Assembly: GCA_016788885.1 (NCBI GenBank) | Contig: JAEURX010000017.1 | Coordinates: 80,520-144,519 of the forward strand | From: Nitrospira sp. | GTDB taxonomy: Bacteria; Nitrospirota; Nitrospiria; Nitrospirales; Nitrospiraceae | Reading direction: 5' to 3' | Length of the DNA: 64,000 nucleotides | Shown here: piece after piece, positions 46,230-55,565 of the stretch | How the letters are laid out: every line of letters begins with the position of its first letter | Position numbering within the stretch: the stretch's first letter is position 1 | Program-made: the position numbers and the translations under genes | Notes under the pieces: model-generated | Database searches by the model: none | Seen by the model: the letters and a program-made list of their open reading frames with translations, nothing else | What the model was told of the DNA's origin: nothing

Positions 46230-48689
46230 CTACTTCACATCGACTGTCCGAATGATAGGGCTAGGATTCAAATTATTGCTTCGAGGGACAACCAAAATAG
46301 AAACTTTTTTTGTGCTCCCTGGGAAAGACATAATTTTCTCCTCAGACGAAGTGGCATTGGGCTGCATGGGGAGTGGCGTAAACTTAACTTTCTCAAAATC
46401 ATCCACTTTCGCAGCCTCACTTGGGAGGACTTTATAGTCAAGTTCGATGGGATCAAAACTAGGAGGCGCAAACTCGAATTTTATCCTTACGGCCGTCTGC
46501 CCCTCGCCAGAGGCTGCTTCGATGATCGGGGAGACACTCGTGATGGTCCCGTCACCATCCAAGATTTTGCCGAGTGCCTGGCCTCGACACAAGAATGCCT
46601 TCGCCTTCTCAGCTGACGGCAAATCCAGTGTCACATGGAAAGTTGCTACAGAGTTCTGCGCTACGGAATTGCCATGGACCGTGACATCAATGGGATAGGA
46701 GGCCCTCGCGAGTTCAACCGGAATACTCAGATCGGTTACTGCTTCATAGTGCGTTCCCGCCAATGCTGTTCCATCTACAGTCTTCGCTGTGAGATTAAAT
46801 GGTGTGCGAGGCTTAGGCAGGACATTGACGGTAAAGCGGGCTTTCTTAGCCCCAGCCGGCCCTTCATGCAACCCTATGTCACTGACAGATACAGCTGGCA
46901 TCTCTAGACTACCTTGGCACACACCGGCGGCGAGGCTATCCCACAGAGCTGGATCAAATTTCTGAACAAAGGCTGGCATCTGCCACGAAGACAGCTCTTC
47001 CCTGACGCCTTCGATCACATTTTTCCATGCCGCAACCCACTCGGAATACCGTGGATCTGAAGTCTGATTTAATACGTTCCATCGCTGAGCGTTGATGTAG
47101 GCCTGCACATCGGCAAACAATCGTTCACCGTTCGGATCTCCCTGCTTCTTGCTTTTTGCAAACTGAATAATGCGCCGCGTCGTATGATAAGAGGTTTCTT
47201 TTATTTGCATTACTAGGAGAGACGGCTGAGCCTTACCCACTTCAGGGATGGAATTAATAAAGCCAGCCTTTGCATCATCGCGGATGGCCTTTTTTGCTCG
47301 GTCAACGTGTATGGCCTCTTTGATGCTGTCAAATGCAGCATCAATTCGTTCATCCGTCAGCTTTCTTGAGTCAGAGCTGGAGGTGGTGACTTCGCTAATT
47401 ACCTTAGAATGTTCGGAGAAATGGTCCACCAGTTCCTGAAAAGTACCCAGGGAGCCATTACTTCTCGCCACGCGGATCCCCATATGTGTTTTTTGGACGT
47501 AAGCATTACTTTCAAATCGATTAGGCCATACCATCGCCACATTCAATCTACAGTTTCCGTTTGTTTTATCTGAGTGGTCCCAATACTCAACGTCCTCATT
47601 GCCCAATAGTCCAAATAGAATCGTCAGTTTTCTTGGCTTAATTGCGGCACAGTCAATAATTTCCATACCGTCTGATCCAAGGGAGGAAAACGGAATAGTA
47701 GTTTGGCTCTGTACTGGAGAAAGGGCAGCCATTGGAGAATAGCTATAGTCCGCTAATCCAACCGGATTGTCTGGGCTCGGAGTTGAGAATATAGTTTCAG
47801 CAATGAACTGAGGAGCATGAACTATCGCACCAATGAGCCCATAGATTGGTGCCGATTCTTTCTCAATTTTTCTCGAGCTCTTATCCGTGCCAATACCGAA
47901 CCAATTAAATGGATACAAATAATACTGCCAGTTGGGATAGGGCACGCTTCGATAGCGGCTTTCCCCTTTTAGGGTTACCAGCTGACCTTCACGAAGTTGT
48001 AGTCTTGAGTAGTGGGTCTCTCGTTGACTACCCTGCGAAATACTCCCGTCAGGAGACAGGACGTATGTGTGCTCAAACTCGATCTTGTCCTTATTTTGAG
48101 AAATAAAGGCGGCAACAGTCGCTGCGGCAGCACCAGCTAGCGCTGAATATTGTGGCCCCGCCGCAGAAGCGGTCCCAGCTAATCCTTCAACCAACTTGAT
48201 CGACTGGGCATTATCATTCTTCGATAAAACAACTACCTTCAATGTGACATAGACATCTAACAGATCCTCTCCCATTGTCACTGGGCCAAGAAGCGGGAAA
48301 TTCGTGATGGGAAGCCTGGAATTGGGTGCCATCCCTTCTTTAATCAAGACCACTTGACGGAGAGTTTTCTCACCCTCCGTCGGGCGAGGGTTCTTCCCCA
48401 TCCATGTTTCTGAATACACGATGACATATGGATCAACCGCTTGAAGGTAGCGGAGAAACCCAAAATCCAACGTAACTGAGAAATAATCCCCAGCATGAAT
48501 CGGCTCTCCGAGTTCCTCTCTTTTTAGAGACGGAGTCAGCCTGCCCGATGAGGGCTCAACGAAAAACACATAATTAGAGCCCGAAATCGTAGATTGAAGC
48601 GTGCTCAATCCTGCTATGGTGTTGGGAACAGAGGAGCAACCAGAAAGACCGAAAATAGAAAGCACTAATCCAAGAATCACGAACAGCAT
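46230..48689 (-). CDS. large lipoprotein with two Calx-beta-like domains
   Basis: 819 residues from ATG 48689 (AAAGGAG upstream). Signal peptide with lipobox LSGC. Residues ~30-340 are beta-rich and unassigned; ~390-580 are helical (VDRAKKAIRDDAKAGF, RWNVLNQTSDPRYSEWVA). From about residue 600, ARFTVNVLPKPRTPFNLTAK with TVDGTALAGTHYEAV matches the Calx-beta pattern; LGKILDGDGTITS then opens a second repeat with FEFAPPSFDPIELDYKV. Calx-beta domains bind calcium or mediate adhesion. An adhesion, stalk or scaffold role for the neighbouring hydrolase is inference. Base composition is AT-rich compared with flanks. Confidence 0.75.
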   Translation of the reverse strand: MLFVILGLVLSIFGLSGCSSVPNTIAGLSTLQSTISGSNYVFFVEPSSGRLTPSLKREELGEPIHAGDYFSVTLDFGFLRYLQAVDPYVIVYSETWMGKNPRPTEGEKTLRQVVLIKEGMAPNSRLPITNFPLLGPVTMGEDLLDVYVTLKVVVLSKNDNAQSIKLVEGLAGTASAAGPQYSALAGAAAATVAAFISQNKDKIEFEHTYVLSPDGSISQGSQRETHYSRLQLREGQLVTLKGESRYRSVPYPNWQYYLYPFNWFGIGTDKSSRKIEKESAPIYGLIGAIVHAPQFIAETIFSTPSPDNPVGLADYSYSPMAALSPVQSQTTIPFSSLGSDGMEIIDCAAIKPRKLTILFGLLGNEDVEYWDHSDKTNGNCRLNVAMVWPNRFESNAYVQKTHMGIRVARSNGSLGTFQELVDHFSEHSKVISEVTTSSSDSRKLTDERIDAAFDSIKEAIHVDRAKKAIRDDAKAGFINSIPEVGKAQPSLLVMQIKETSYHTTRRIIQFAKSKKQGDPNGERLFADVQAYINAQRWNVLNQTSDPRYSEWVAAWKNVIEGVREELSSWQMPAFVQKFDPALWDSLAAGVCQGSLEMPAVSVSDIGLHEGPAGAKKARFTVNVLPKPRTPFNLTAKTVDGTALAGTHYEAVTDLSIPVELARASYPIDVTVHGNSVAQNSVATFHVTLDLPSAEKAKAFLCRGQALGKILDGDGTITSVSPIIEAASGEGQTAVRIKFEFAPPSFDPIELDYKVLPSEAAKVDDFEKVKFTPLPMQPNATSSEEKIMSFPGSTKKVSILVVPRSNNLNPSPIIRTVDVK

Positions 48690-48859
48690 GGCATCAGCTC
48701 CTTTGATCGTGCTTCCCAATCAGGTTTGGCAACAAGGTTTCTATCGTCACCTGGAGCCATAACCACGTGTTCATACAACACATCCCCTGCAAGGATGAAT
48801 AAATTTAGGGCGGCCTATATTCGTGCCATTTGCGCTTTTGGCGCACACCTTGTAGTCCA

Positions 48860-48886
48860 TGTACATACGTTTTCGCAATACGTACA
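48860..48886. promoter_or_regulatory. imperfect palindrome, possible operator
   Basis: TGTACATA (48860-48867) and TACGTACA (48879-48886) are inverted with one mismatch, 11 bases apart. It lies 170 bases upstream of the start of the large lipoprotein gene and could be a dimeric regulator site for it. No regulator gene is adjacent. Confidence 0.25.
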
Positions 48887-49240
48887 AATGGCCCTACTAG
48901 CTCACGTAAATACCAGCATTTCCAATTCTTTGGTGGATGGCTACGGACCTACTAGACTACCCACCGACGACAGCACTGGGCACGTATGCAGCACATTTAG
49001 CTATGCGTACTCGACGCGAAAATGGCTGCACATGGCTCGGAGAATGGATGTCCAACGGAAGGTGACTTGGAGTGGGGATATTTTGACTTCCAACCGCAGG
49101 AAACGCTCGACAACGATACAGCTTCTCCCCTCTGGAGGAAAAACAACAGCGTAATGAGGAACGGTCACTATCCGGGCAGAGTCTCGGCGGCTGGGTCGCG
49201 CAAGAGATAGGTGCGGATTTTAGGAGGTACGAACGCCCGA

Positions 49241-49269
49241 GCCGAGCTGCAGCTGTCCCACAGCTCGGC
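49241..49269 (-). terminator. hairpin downstream of gene 49313-49816
   Basis: GCCGAGCTG (49241-49249) and CAGCTCGGC (49261-49269) form a perfect 9-base GC-rich stem with an 11-base loop, about 45 bases beyond the stop of the minus-strand gene. It is a plausible terminator, though without a U-tract. Confidence 0.5.
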
Positions 49270-49312
49270 CGGAGCCTACACGCTCATTCTCAAACATCAA
49301 CGATCGAACGGA

Positions 49313-49816
49313 TCAGCTTCCTGCACCCGGTTTCAGGGGATAGACGTCGATCACGCGTCCGGCTTCGTTCAACTCCGCCCGTACCTTGGCTCCATCCTGA
49401 ATGCTCGCAGGAAGGTCCTGCTTGTCGAGCTGAAACTTGCGCTCCCCCTGGGCGGTCTTCAGCGTGATCTCGTGCTGTAACTTGCCGATGGAGAGCACCT
49501 CGCCGACCACGAACCTGTGCCTCCCTTCCGTACCCTGCGGATGGACTTCCAGCACCATGTTATTCTCGTCGATCACCACGGTGACTTCGTCCCCCGCCTT
49601 CGGCATGGCATGTCCATGCCGCTCGGAACGATTTTCGTTCAGCTGGTAGGTCGTACCGTTCGGCACCTTCACGACCAGCTGCCCACCCTTCTCCATTACC
49701 ACTCCCTGCAACTCTTGATGGTGGCTCATCGCGGCATTCTGTCCCGCCTGGGCCGGCTGGCCGAGCAGCCCCATACACGCACACATGGCCAATACCTGAA
49801 GATATCGTGCTCGCAT
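49313..49816 (-). CDS. exported beta-rich protein of unknown function
   Basis: 167 residues from ATG 49816 (AGGAGGG upstream). Signal peptide LAMCACMGLLGQPAQA. The mature part reads as repeated short strand units: VVMEKGGQLVVKVPNGTTYQL, GDEVTVVIDENNMVLEV, VGEVLSIGKLQHEITLKTA, GAKVRAELNEAGRVIDVYP. This is consistent with two SH3/OB-like barrels. No known family is assigned. It resembles the smaller exported proteins at 29887 and 61363 in style. Confidence 0.7.
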   Translation of the reverse strand: MRARYLQVLAMCACMGLLGQPAQAGQNAAMSHHQELQGVVMEKGGQLVVKVPNGTTYQLNENRSERHGHAMPKAGDEVTVVIDENNMVLEVHPQGTEGRHRFVVGEVLSIGKLQHEITLKTAQGERKFQLDKQDLPASIQDGAKVRAELNEAGRVIDVYPLKPGAGS

Positions 49817-50468
49817 AGGATTTCCCTCCTGTCTATGGCCTGCATGGAGAACCCATCCCTCCACCAGTGCCTCTACAGACGAGCGTAATCCTCCAGCGCA
49901 GGGAACAGGACTGGCAGAAACCCTGGAATGAAGCAGCGGGTCAGCAAGCGTGGATTGCTCTACGGTGTGACGTCCAGGGTCGAAGCCACAATGAAGGGCT
50001 GGTCCTGGCGCGTCAGCCAGGTGGCATGCCGATCGGTGCTGTGGGCCAAAACCGCGGCAGTGAACCAGGCCTGCTTCCGGTCCGGACTCACGGAGAAGAC
50101 AAGCAGGCCTGGTCGCTTCGGAGGCGTGCCCAGTGCCGGGCCGGTTGCGTCGCGTCGCCCAGACTCTGGATCACAGAGGGCAGCCGCTGACCTTCTCGGA
50201 TGAAGAGAGAATCGGCGTGATTCGTCTGAGTAGCAGCATAGGCCACTGCCAGCATACCGAACCTTGTCATGGGTGCGAGGCAATAAGGGGAAGGTGGACC
50301 AGTCTGGTTACCGGCCAGCGCGTTTCAGGTATAGTGTGTAGCTGTCGCGAGTAGACGAGATGATGTGAGCCACACGAAGAACCATCGCTCACAATCGTAC
50401 CGAAGAACCAGCCGGCAAGGCTGTTGAGCCTCTGCAAAAAAGTGAACGCATACGCGGGAGATCTCCGG
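49817..50468. other. 652-base region, possible decayed gene on the minus strand
   Basis: No intact gene is seen. On the minus strand a frame from 50270 (MTRFGMLAVAYAAT) stops at 50088, and a different frame carries VFSVSPDRKQAWFTAAVLAH and later ATWLTRQDQPFIVAS to 49960. Together they look like one protein broken by a frameshift, but no family can be named. A partial GGCTGTTGAG repeat copy lies at 50418-50428. Confidence 0.3.
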
Positions 50469-51266
50469 ATGAAGACATTACAGGTCGGTGATGCCGGTCA
50501 ACCAGTCAAACGACTGCAGCGGAAACTGCTCAGCCTGGGCTTTCCACCCGGCACGATTGATGGTGAGTTCGGATATGGAACCGAAGCCGCGGTCCTGGCC
50601 TTTCAACGGAGCACCGGCCTCCTGGCTGACGGAATAGCCGGCCCACGAACGCTCACTGCCCTGGGCCTTTCCGATGATGACTCCCTTCCAACCGCCATCC
50701 CGCTGTTTACGATCACCGTCGTCTCACAGATGTTTCCCGTCACGCCGATGAGGAACATCAAAACAAATTTGCCTCCGGTCCTCAATGCCCTCGTACAAGC
50801 CGACCTGGTGGACAGTCCTATGGTGTTGACGGCGTTGGCGACCATACGCGCAGAAACTGAGAGTTTCGAACCCATCGCGGAATACCCCTCTCGTTTTAAT
50901 TCATCCCCCAACGGGCATCTCTTTGACCTCTACGACCATCGTACAGACCTGGGGAATCAAGGCCCACCGGACGGTGAGCGCTTTCGAGGCAGGGGGTACA
51001 TTCAGCTCACGGGGCGATTCAACTACGGGAGGTATGGCGCCGCGATCGGGCTGGGCAGTTCCCTGGTGACCAAGCCGGATCGAGCCTCGGATCCGCAGAT
51101 TGCGGCAAGACTGTTGGCCGCCTTCCTGAAAGACAAGGAGCGGCCGATCAAAGAAGCACTCTTGGGAGATGATCTCGCAGCCGCACGTCGGTTGGTGAAT
51201 GGTGGTGCGCATGGCCTGGAACGGTTCCGTGAGGCCTACACGACCGGGCTCCAATCGATTTCCTGA
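50469..51266 (+). CDS. peptidoglycan-binding protein with GH19 (chitinase/endolysin-like) domain
   Basis: 265 residues from ATG 50469 (GGGAGA upstream). Residues ~3-65 are a PG_binding_1 domain (VKRLQRKLLSLGFPPGTIDG, FGYGTEAAVLAFQRSTGLLAD). Residues ~95-255 form a GH19-type lysozyme-like domain: ALATIRAETESFEPIAEY carries the likely catalytic Glu and RFRGRGYIQLTGRFNYGRYG is diagnostic. No signal peptide is visible, as in phage endolysins. It cleaves chitin or peptidoglycan. No phage genes surround it, so a domesticated lysin or exported autolysin are both possible. Confidence 0.85.
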   Translation: MKTLQVGDAGQPVKRLQRKLLSLGFPPGTIDGEFGYGTEAAVLAFQRSTGLLADGIAGPRTLTALGLSDDDSLPTAIPLFTITVVSQMFPVTPMRNIKTNLPPVLNALVQADLVDSPMVLTALATIRAETESFEPIAEYPSRFNSSPNGHLFDLYDHRTDLGNQGPPDGERFRGRGYIQLTGRFNYGRYGAAIGLGSSLVTKPDRASDPQIAARLLAAFLKDKERPIKEALLGDDLAAARRLVNGGAHGLERFREAYTTGLQSIS

Positions 51267-51514
51267 AGAGGACCTCTCAAGACAATACCCTTGATCATCC
51301 GAACGTTGCCTTCCCTCCGGGACACAACCGAACCGGGGCAACGGCTTCTGCGACGACCAACCTCATCCGCCGAGAATCCCCACTACCACCCGGAGCCGCA
51401 CGCCTACTCGACAAACCCGCCCCTCGCTTCCCGAACATATATAGGCCCGCCCCAGCAGTGTTGGCTTGGCTCGCTGTGGTATCCTGAACTGGTCACGACA
51501 CGGGAGGTTTCACC

Positions 51515-52807
51515 ATGTGCCTCTCAGGTAGAGTGCTGACTTCCGCCGCGATTCTCTCCTTCTGGTTCTCCGGTTCCGCAGTGCTGACATCCTCGACCCT
51601 CGCAGCCACTACCATCTACAGTTACACCACTGACGAGGGTGTCCCGACCTTCACCAATGAACTCGAATCGGTGCCGGAGAAGTACCGCGACCAGCTCACG
51701 CAGCAGGACTTCGACCAGCAGGTAGCGCGGAACACACCACCACCCGCCGTTGCCGCCGATCCCCCGACGCGCTCGGCGGATGCGCGTACCGTGAACGCCA
51801 GCGGCGAGTACCGGATGGGCGACCATGACAGTCGCGCCGATGCGATCCGCCTGGCACTGGAGGCGGCCAAGAAAGACGCGCTGGAGCAGGTGGCGACCTA
51901 TATCGAGCGCATCACCGACGTACGAGACCTCAACGTCACGCGGGATGATATCCGTAGCTACACAGCCGGCATCGTGAAGGTGGTGGATCAGACGGTCACC
52001 ACGAGGCTGGAACAGGACCAGGTCATCATGCGCGTGGACCTGACGGCGGAGATCGACCCGCATGACGTGGTGCAGGCGATTACCGCACTCCGTGAGAATG
52101 ACCAGGCTCGCCAGGAACTGATGGCGCTCCGCGCCGAGACCGATCGACTACAAGAACAGGTCGATGCCACCAACCGCGCTCTGGCCGCAGCGTCCACGCC
52201 GAGCGACATCCAGCTCTACCAGGATCAGCGACAGGACATGCTCGACCAGTTGCAGGCCAACGCCATGCTCTCACAGGTCTGGACCAGCTGGACGTATCCG
52301 ACACTGGGTGTCTACTCCTATCCCTGGTTCGGCGCCCCCGGCATCACCGGGCTGTTGCTGCACGTGCACCGTCTCTCTCCGCAGCATCGCCACCTTCCAC
52401 TCGCGCAACGGACGATCACCGCTTACAACCACTCCGTGCCACCGACGTTGTCGCCGACCTTGGTGCCGCAGGCGTCCCATCCATCACTGCTGATGCCGCC
52501 TGTTCCGTCCATACACTCGCGTCAGGCTCCACCACTCTTGAACAGCCAGGGGCAACAGGCCAAGGTGGGTGACGTGGTGGTGATCCCGACGCCCAGATCC
52601 GTGCCTGCCACTCCGCACTACACGCCGCAGCCGCCGCCGTACCAGCTTCATCCCAATCATTTCTGGCGCCCCAGCCCGCCGAACATTCAGAGTTCCCCCT
52701 CGCCCGCACGGCCGGGCCCATCGGTCAGCCTGGCGCCACGAGCGTCAGGCGGCCATCTGAGCGGCAGCGGACATTCTCACGGGGGCGGTGGCCACCGCAG
52801 CCGCTAA
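51515..52807 (+). CDS. exported DUF4124-type protein with long Pro/Ser-rich tail
   Basis: 430 residues from ATG 51515 (GGGAGG upstream). Signal peptide to about residue 31. The N-terminal TTIYSYTTDEGVPTFTNELE is a DUF4124-like opening. Residues ~110-190 (DAIRLALEAAKKDALEQVATY, VTTRLEQDQVIMRVDLTAEI) resemble LPP20/FlgP-like lipoprotein domains, then a coiled stretch (~190-250). The last ~150 residues are Pro/Ser/His-rich, ending in a Gly/His repeat (SGHSHGGGGHRSR). Function unknown; probably a periplasmic or surface structural protein. Confidence 0.8.
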   Translation: MCLSGRVLTSAAILSFWFSGSAVLTSSTLAATTIYSYTTDEGVPTFTNELESVPEKYRDQLTQQDFDQQVARNTPPPAVAADPPTRSADARTVNASGEYRMGDHDSRADAIRLALEAAKKDALEQVATYIERITDVRDLNVTRDDIRSYTAGIVKVVDQTVTTRLEQDQVIMRVDLTAEIDPHDVVQAITALRENDQARQELMALRAETDRLQEQVDATNRALAAASTPSDIQLYQDQRQDMLDQLQANAMLSQVWTSWTYPTLGVYSYPWFGAPGITGLLLHVHRLSPQHRHLPLAQRTITAYNHSVPPTLSPTLVPQASHPSLLMPPVPSIHSRQAPPLLNSQGQQAKVGDVVVIPTPRSVPATPHYTPQPPPYQLHPNHFWRPSPPNIQSSPSPARPGPSVSLAPRASGGHLSGSGHSHGGGGHRSR

Positions 52808-52859
52808 CACCGATGCACATCGAAACGGTCCGGAGCGCGTCAACACGCATGCAGGCCTG

Positions 52860-52878
52860 AGCCTGCCGACCGCAGGCT
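52860..52878 (+). terminator. intrinsic terminator-like hairpin
   Basis: AGCCTGC (52860-52866), loop CGACC, GCAGGCT (52872-52878), followed by TCCTTAAG. It lies 53 bases after the stop of the DUF4124-type gene. Confidence 0.5.
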
Positions 52879-52941
52879 TCCTTAAGATGAGCCACTGAAG
52901 AATCAGAGGGATCGTCAGGTGATTTCGGTTATAGTGAGGTC

Positions 52942-53820
52942 ATGGCGTCACGGTCGGCTCAGTACACGGCCCATGTCTCCTCCCGTAGAAGTGGCGTTCA
53001 CCGCCGCAGCCTCTCTTCCCGCTGGCGGACCCTACGGGCCTTCTTCCGTGCCGTAGGGAAAACCCACCCGATCCTTCGCTTCGTCATTGTGCTAGGACTG
53101 CTCCTGGGTGGGTGGCTCGCCGCGAACTGGGCCTACCATGCCGTTCACAAACCGACCGAGGTCTTGTTCCCGCTGGATCACACCTTGAACAAGAGCCCGC
53201 ATGAAACCTGGCGGCAGTACGGATCGCTGTTTCGCGAACATGCCACGCCGTCCGTCGCACCCGAACTCCTTGCGGCACTGGCCCAGGTGGAGGGCGGCGG
53301 CAACCCCGTCGCACGCACCTACTGGCGCTGGCGCTGGTCGTGGAATCCGTTCGAATGGTACCGCCCGGCCTCCAGTGCGGTGGGGATGTATCAAATGACC
53401 GACGGGACGTTCCTCGCCGCCAAGCGTTATTGCATCCACGATCATGCGGTGGTGGAGGATGGCCCCTGGCACGCCCCGCGCTCCTGTTGGTTCAACAGCC
53501 TCTACACGCGTGTGCTGCCGAGCCACGCGATCGAATTGACGGCGGCCTCACTCGATCGCGACATCGCCTCGGCACTCCCCCTTCGTCGTGGGGCGCCCGC
53601 CGGCGCGCGGCAGAAACAGGACCTGGCGGCCGTGATCCATCTGTGCGGGGCCGGCGCGGGACGGGACTTTGCGGCCAGGGGCTTTCGCCTGATGCCACGC
53701 CAGACCTGCGGCGACCACGACGTGGGCACCTACCTCGGCCACGTGCGGGGACTTACGCAACAATTTGCCAGACTGGCGAGGGGCAAGAGCGCCCAGGTCA
53801 CGCTGGTGAGGGCACGCTGA
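52942..53820 (+). CDS. membrane-anchored lytic transglycosylase-like (SLT) protein
   Basis: 292 residues. A basic N-terminus (RRSGVHRRSLSSRWR) precedes one membrane helix (~45-64, FVIVLGLLLGGWLAAN). The periplasmic domain has PELLAALAQVEGGGNPVART, whose Glu fits the SLT catalytic position, and SAVGMYQMTDGTF, the classic SLT second motif (usually S-xx-G-L-M-Q). Four Cys (CIHDH, RSCWFN, HLCGAG, QTCGDH) may form disulfides. It would cut glycan strands of peptidoglycan. Start lacks a strong binding site. Confidence 0.8.
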   Translation: MASRSAQYTAHVSSRRSGVHRRSLSSRWRTLRAFFRAVGKTHPILRFVIVLGLLLGGWLAANWAYHAVHKPTEVLFPLDHTLNKSPHETWRQYGSLFREHATPSVAPELLAALAQVEGGGNPVARTYWRWRWSWNPFEWYRPASSAVGMYQMTDGTFLAAKRYCIHDHAVVEDGPWHAPRSCWFNSLYTRVLPSHAIELTAASLDRDIASALPLRRGAPAGARQKQDLAAVIHLCGAGAGRDFAARGFRLMPRQTCGDHDVGTYLGHVRGLTQQFARLARGKSAQVTLVRAR

Positions 53821-53884
53821 TCCGCCGACTAGGGACCTCCCTAGTGACCTGCGACCGGCATCTGAGTTCACTCTACTCCTCACC

Positions 53885-55378
53885 ATGATCCGGCACCCCG
53901 CACCACCGCGTTCAGTTCTCGGCCTTCTGGTATGCGCTCTGATCTGGAGCCTCATCGCTCCCACCACCACCATCGCGGAACCAGGGTCGCCGGCGGTGAA
54001 CGAGACGGGCCGTTCAACAGAGTTCTACGGACCACCGGCGACAACCGAATCCGCCCCTCCCTCACAGCGACTCGACTGGGACAGCGGCCGCGGCAGAAGC
54101 TACGTCATCCCCGCCGCCGAGATCCTCACGTATATTTTCTTGCTGAATCAATACGATCGCCATTTCGTCGAACCGCGGGAGGACTATCGCACGAGCGGCA
54201 GCACGATTCGTCAGCACCTCACCGATTCGAAGTGGGTCATCGACAACGATCAATTCAAGGTGAACCAGTTCCTCCACCCCTACGGGGGGAGCGTCTATTA
54301 CGGCTTGGCGCGATCTTCCGGTCTCTCGTTCTGGGAATCGTTTCTCTACAGCACGGCGGGAAGCTTTACGTGGGAAATCGGCGGAGAACGAACCAACCCT
54401 TCGATCAACGACATGATCGCCACGCCGATCGGCGGCAGTTTTCTGGGAGAGGCCCTCTTCCGAATGGCAAGCCTCGTCTTGGAAGTCGATGATGGCCGCC
54501 CGGGCTTTCTCCGCGAAGTGGCCGCCGCCGCCATCTCACCACCGACCGGGTTCAATCGGCTGGTCTTCGGCCGCCGATTCGATGCGGTCTTTCCCAGCGA
54601 CAAACCGGCCACCTTCTTCCGGTTGGAAGCCGGCGGCACGCTGACATCGAGCAGTCACAACGTGGCCTCGAATGTGACGGAACATGGCGCCGTGGGCGAC
54701 CTCACGCTCACCTATGGACTACCAGGCAAACAGGGCTACCACTATGCGCGGCCCTTCGACTACTTCGACTTTCACGTGACGGCCGTGACGGCCAACACGC
54801 TCGAGAGTCTCAATACTCGAGGGCTTCTGGCAGGAACGACCTACGCCTCGGGCAACCACACGCGGGGTCTCTGGGGTCTCTTCGGCGGCTACGACTATAT
54901 TTCGCCGCAGGTGTTCCGGGTCTCCAGCACCGCCCTCTCGCTGGGCACCGTGTGGCAGACGTGGCTCTCGGACGGCGTCGCGTTGCAGGGGACCGCACTG
55001 GGCGGCGCAGGATATGGTGCGGCCGGCAGCATTCAACGCCGAGAGGAACGAGACTATCACTACGGCATGACCCCGCAGGCGCTGCTCGCGCTGCGGCTGA
55101 TCTTCGGCGACCGAGCCATGATCGACTTTACGGGGCGAGAATATTATGTGAGCCGGGTGCTCTCACCGGAAGGCAACGGCCAGGAAAACATCATGCGCGG
55201 CGATGCCGCGTTCACGTTGCGGATCTTCGACCGGCACGGCATCGCCATCCGGTATGCCGTGGCTCAACGGAATGCCAGTTACCCGAACGTCGAATATCGC
55301 GATCAAACCGTGAGCACTGTCAGCTTGATGTACGTACTCCTGGGGGCATCCGGCTTCGGCGCAGTCGAGTGGCGTTGA
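53885..55378 (+). CDS. DUF3943 outer-membrane protein
   Basis: 497 residues with a signal peptide (VLGLLVCALIWSLIAPTTTIA). DUF3943 is marked by NQFLHPYGGSVYYGLARSSG, ESFLYSTAGSFTWEIGGE and the TNPSINDMIATPIGGSFLGE stretch. The C-terminal half alternates polar and aromatic residues (YHYARPFDYFDFHVTAVT, AFTLRIFDRHGIAIRYAVA), consistent with an outer-membrane beta-barrel, ending near FGAVEWR. Such proteins often sit beside cell-wall enzymes; the SLT gene is 64 bases upstream. Function unknown. Confidence 0.85.
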   Translation: MIRHPAPPRSVLGLLVCALIWSLIAPTTTIAEPGSPAVNETGRSTEFYGPPATTESAPPSQRLDWDSGRGRSYVIPAAEILTYIFLLNQYDRHFVEPREDYRTSGSTIRQHLTDSKWVIDNDQFKVNQFLHPYGGSVYYGLARSSGLSFWESFLYSTAGSFTWEIGGERTNPSINDMIATPIGGSFLGEALFRMASLVLEVDDGRPGFLREVAAAAISPPTGFNRLVFGRRFDAVFPSDKPATFFRLEAGGTLTSSSHNVASNVTEHGAVGDLTLTYGLPGKQGYHYARPFDYFDFHVTAVTANTLESLNTRGLLAGTTYASGNHTRGLWGLFGGYDYISPQVFRVSSTALSLGTVWQTWLSDGVALQGTALGGAGYGAAGSIQRREERDYHYGMTPQALLALRLIFGDRAMIDFTGREYYVSRVLSPEGNGQENIMRGDAAFTLRIFDRHGIAIRYAVAQRNASYPNVEYRDQTVSTVSLMYVLLGASGFGAVEWR

Positions 55379-55498
55379 GAGGCGAATAATGGCGCGCTTC
55401 CCGAGATCCGCGGCCGAACGCTCCGGCGTGAGCGAAGAGATTTGTGACGGCATCCTGTTGGAGTAGCCCCACGAGTACAGCAAGAATCTGAATACCAT

Positions 55499-55520
55499 GC
55501 AGGCTGTTCAGAAAGGCCGC
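55499..55520 (+). repeat. left arm of REP/MITE-like inverted repeat
   Basis: The 22 bases beginning GCAGGCTGTTCAG match the reverse complement of 55671-55692 at 21 of 22 positions (C versus G at position 11). The two arms bracket about 150 bases between convergent genes. Confidence 0.65.
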
Positions 55521-55565
55521 AGGAAGGACGCCGACTGAGGAGGTACATACCAAACTTTGCTTGAC

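Larger units (their letters stand above)
48690..49312. other. 623-base region with no convincing gene
   Basis: AT-rich near 48.7-48.9 kb, moving to GC-rich by 49.2 kb. A + strand frame (48726-49154) and another (49022-49210) lack binding sites and protein-like composition. The region contains an operator-like imperfect palindrome at 48860-48886 and a hairpin at 49241-49269. It is likely the promoter and right edge of the acquired segment. Confidence 0.5.

Noticed and set aside
48726..49154. 142-codon + frame between lipoprotein and exported-protein genes
   Set aside because: No binding site, no motif, low-complexity composition.
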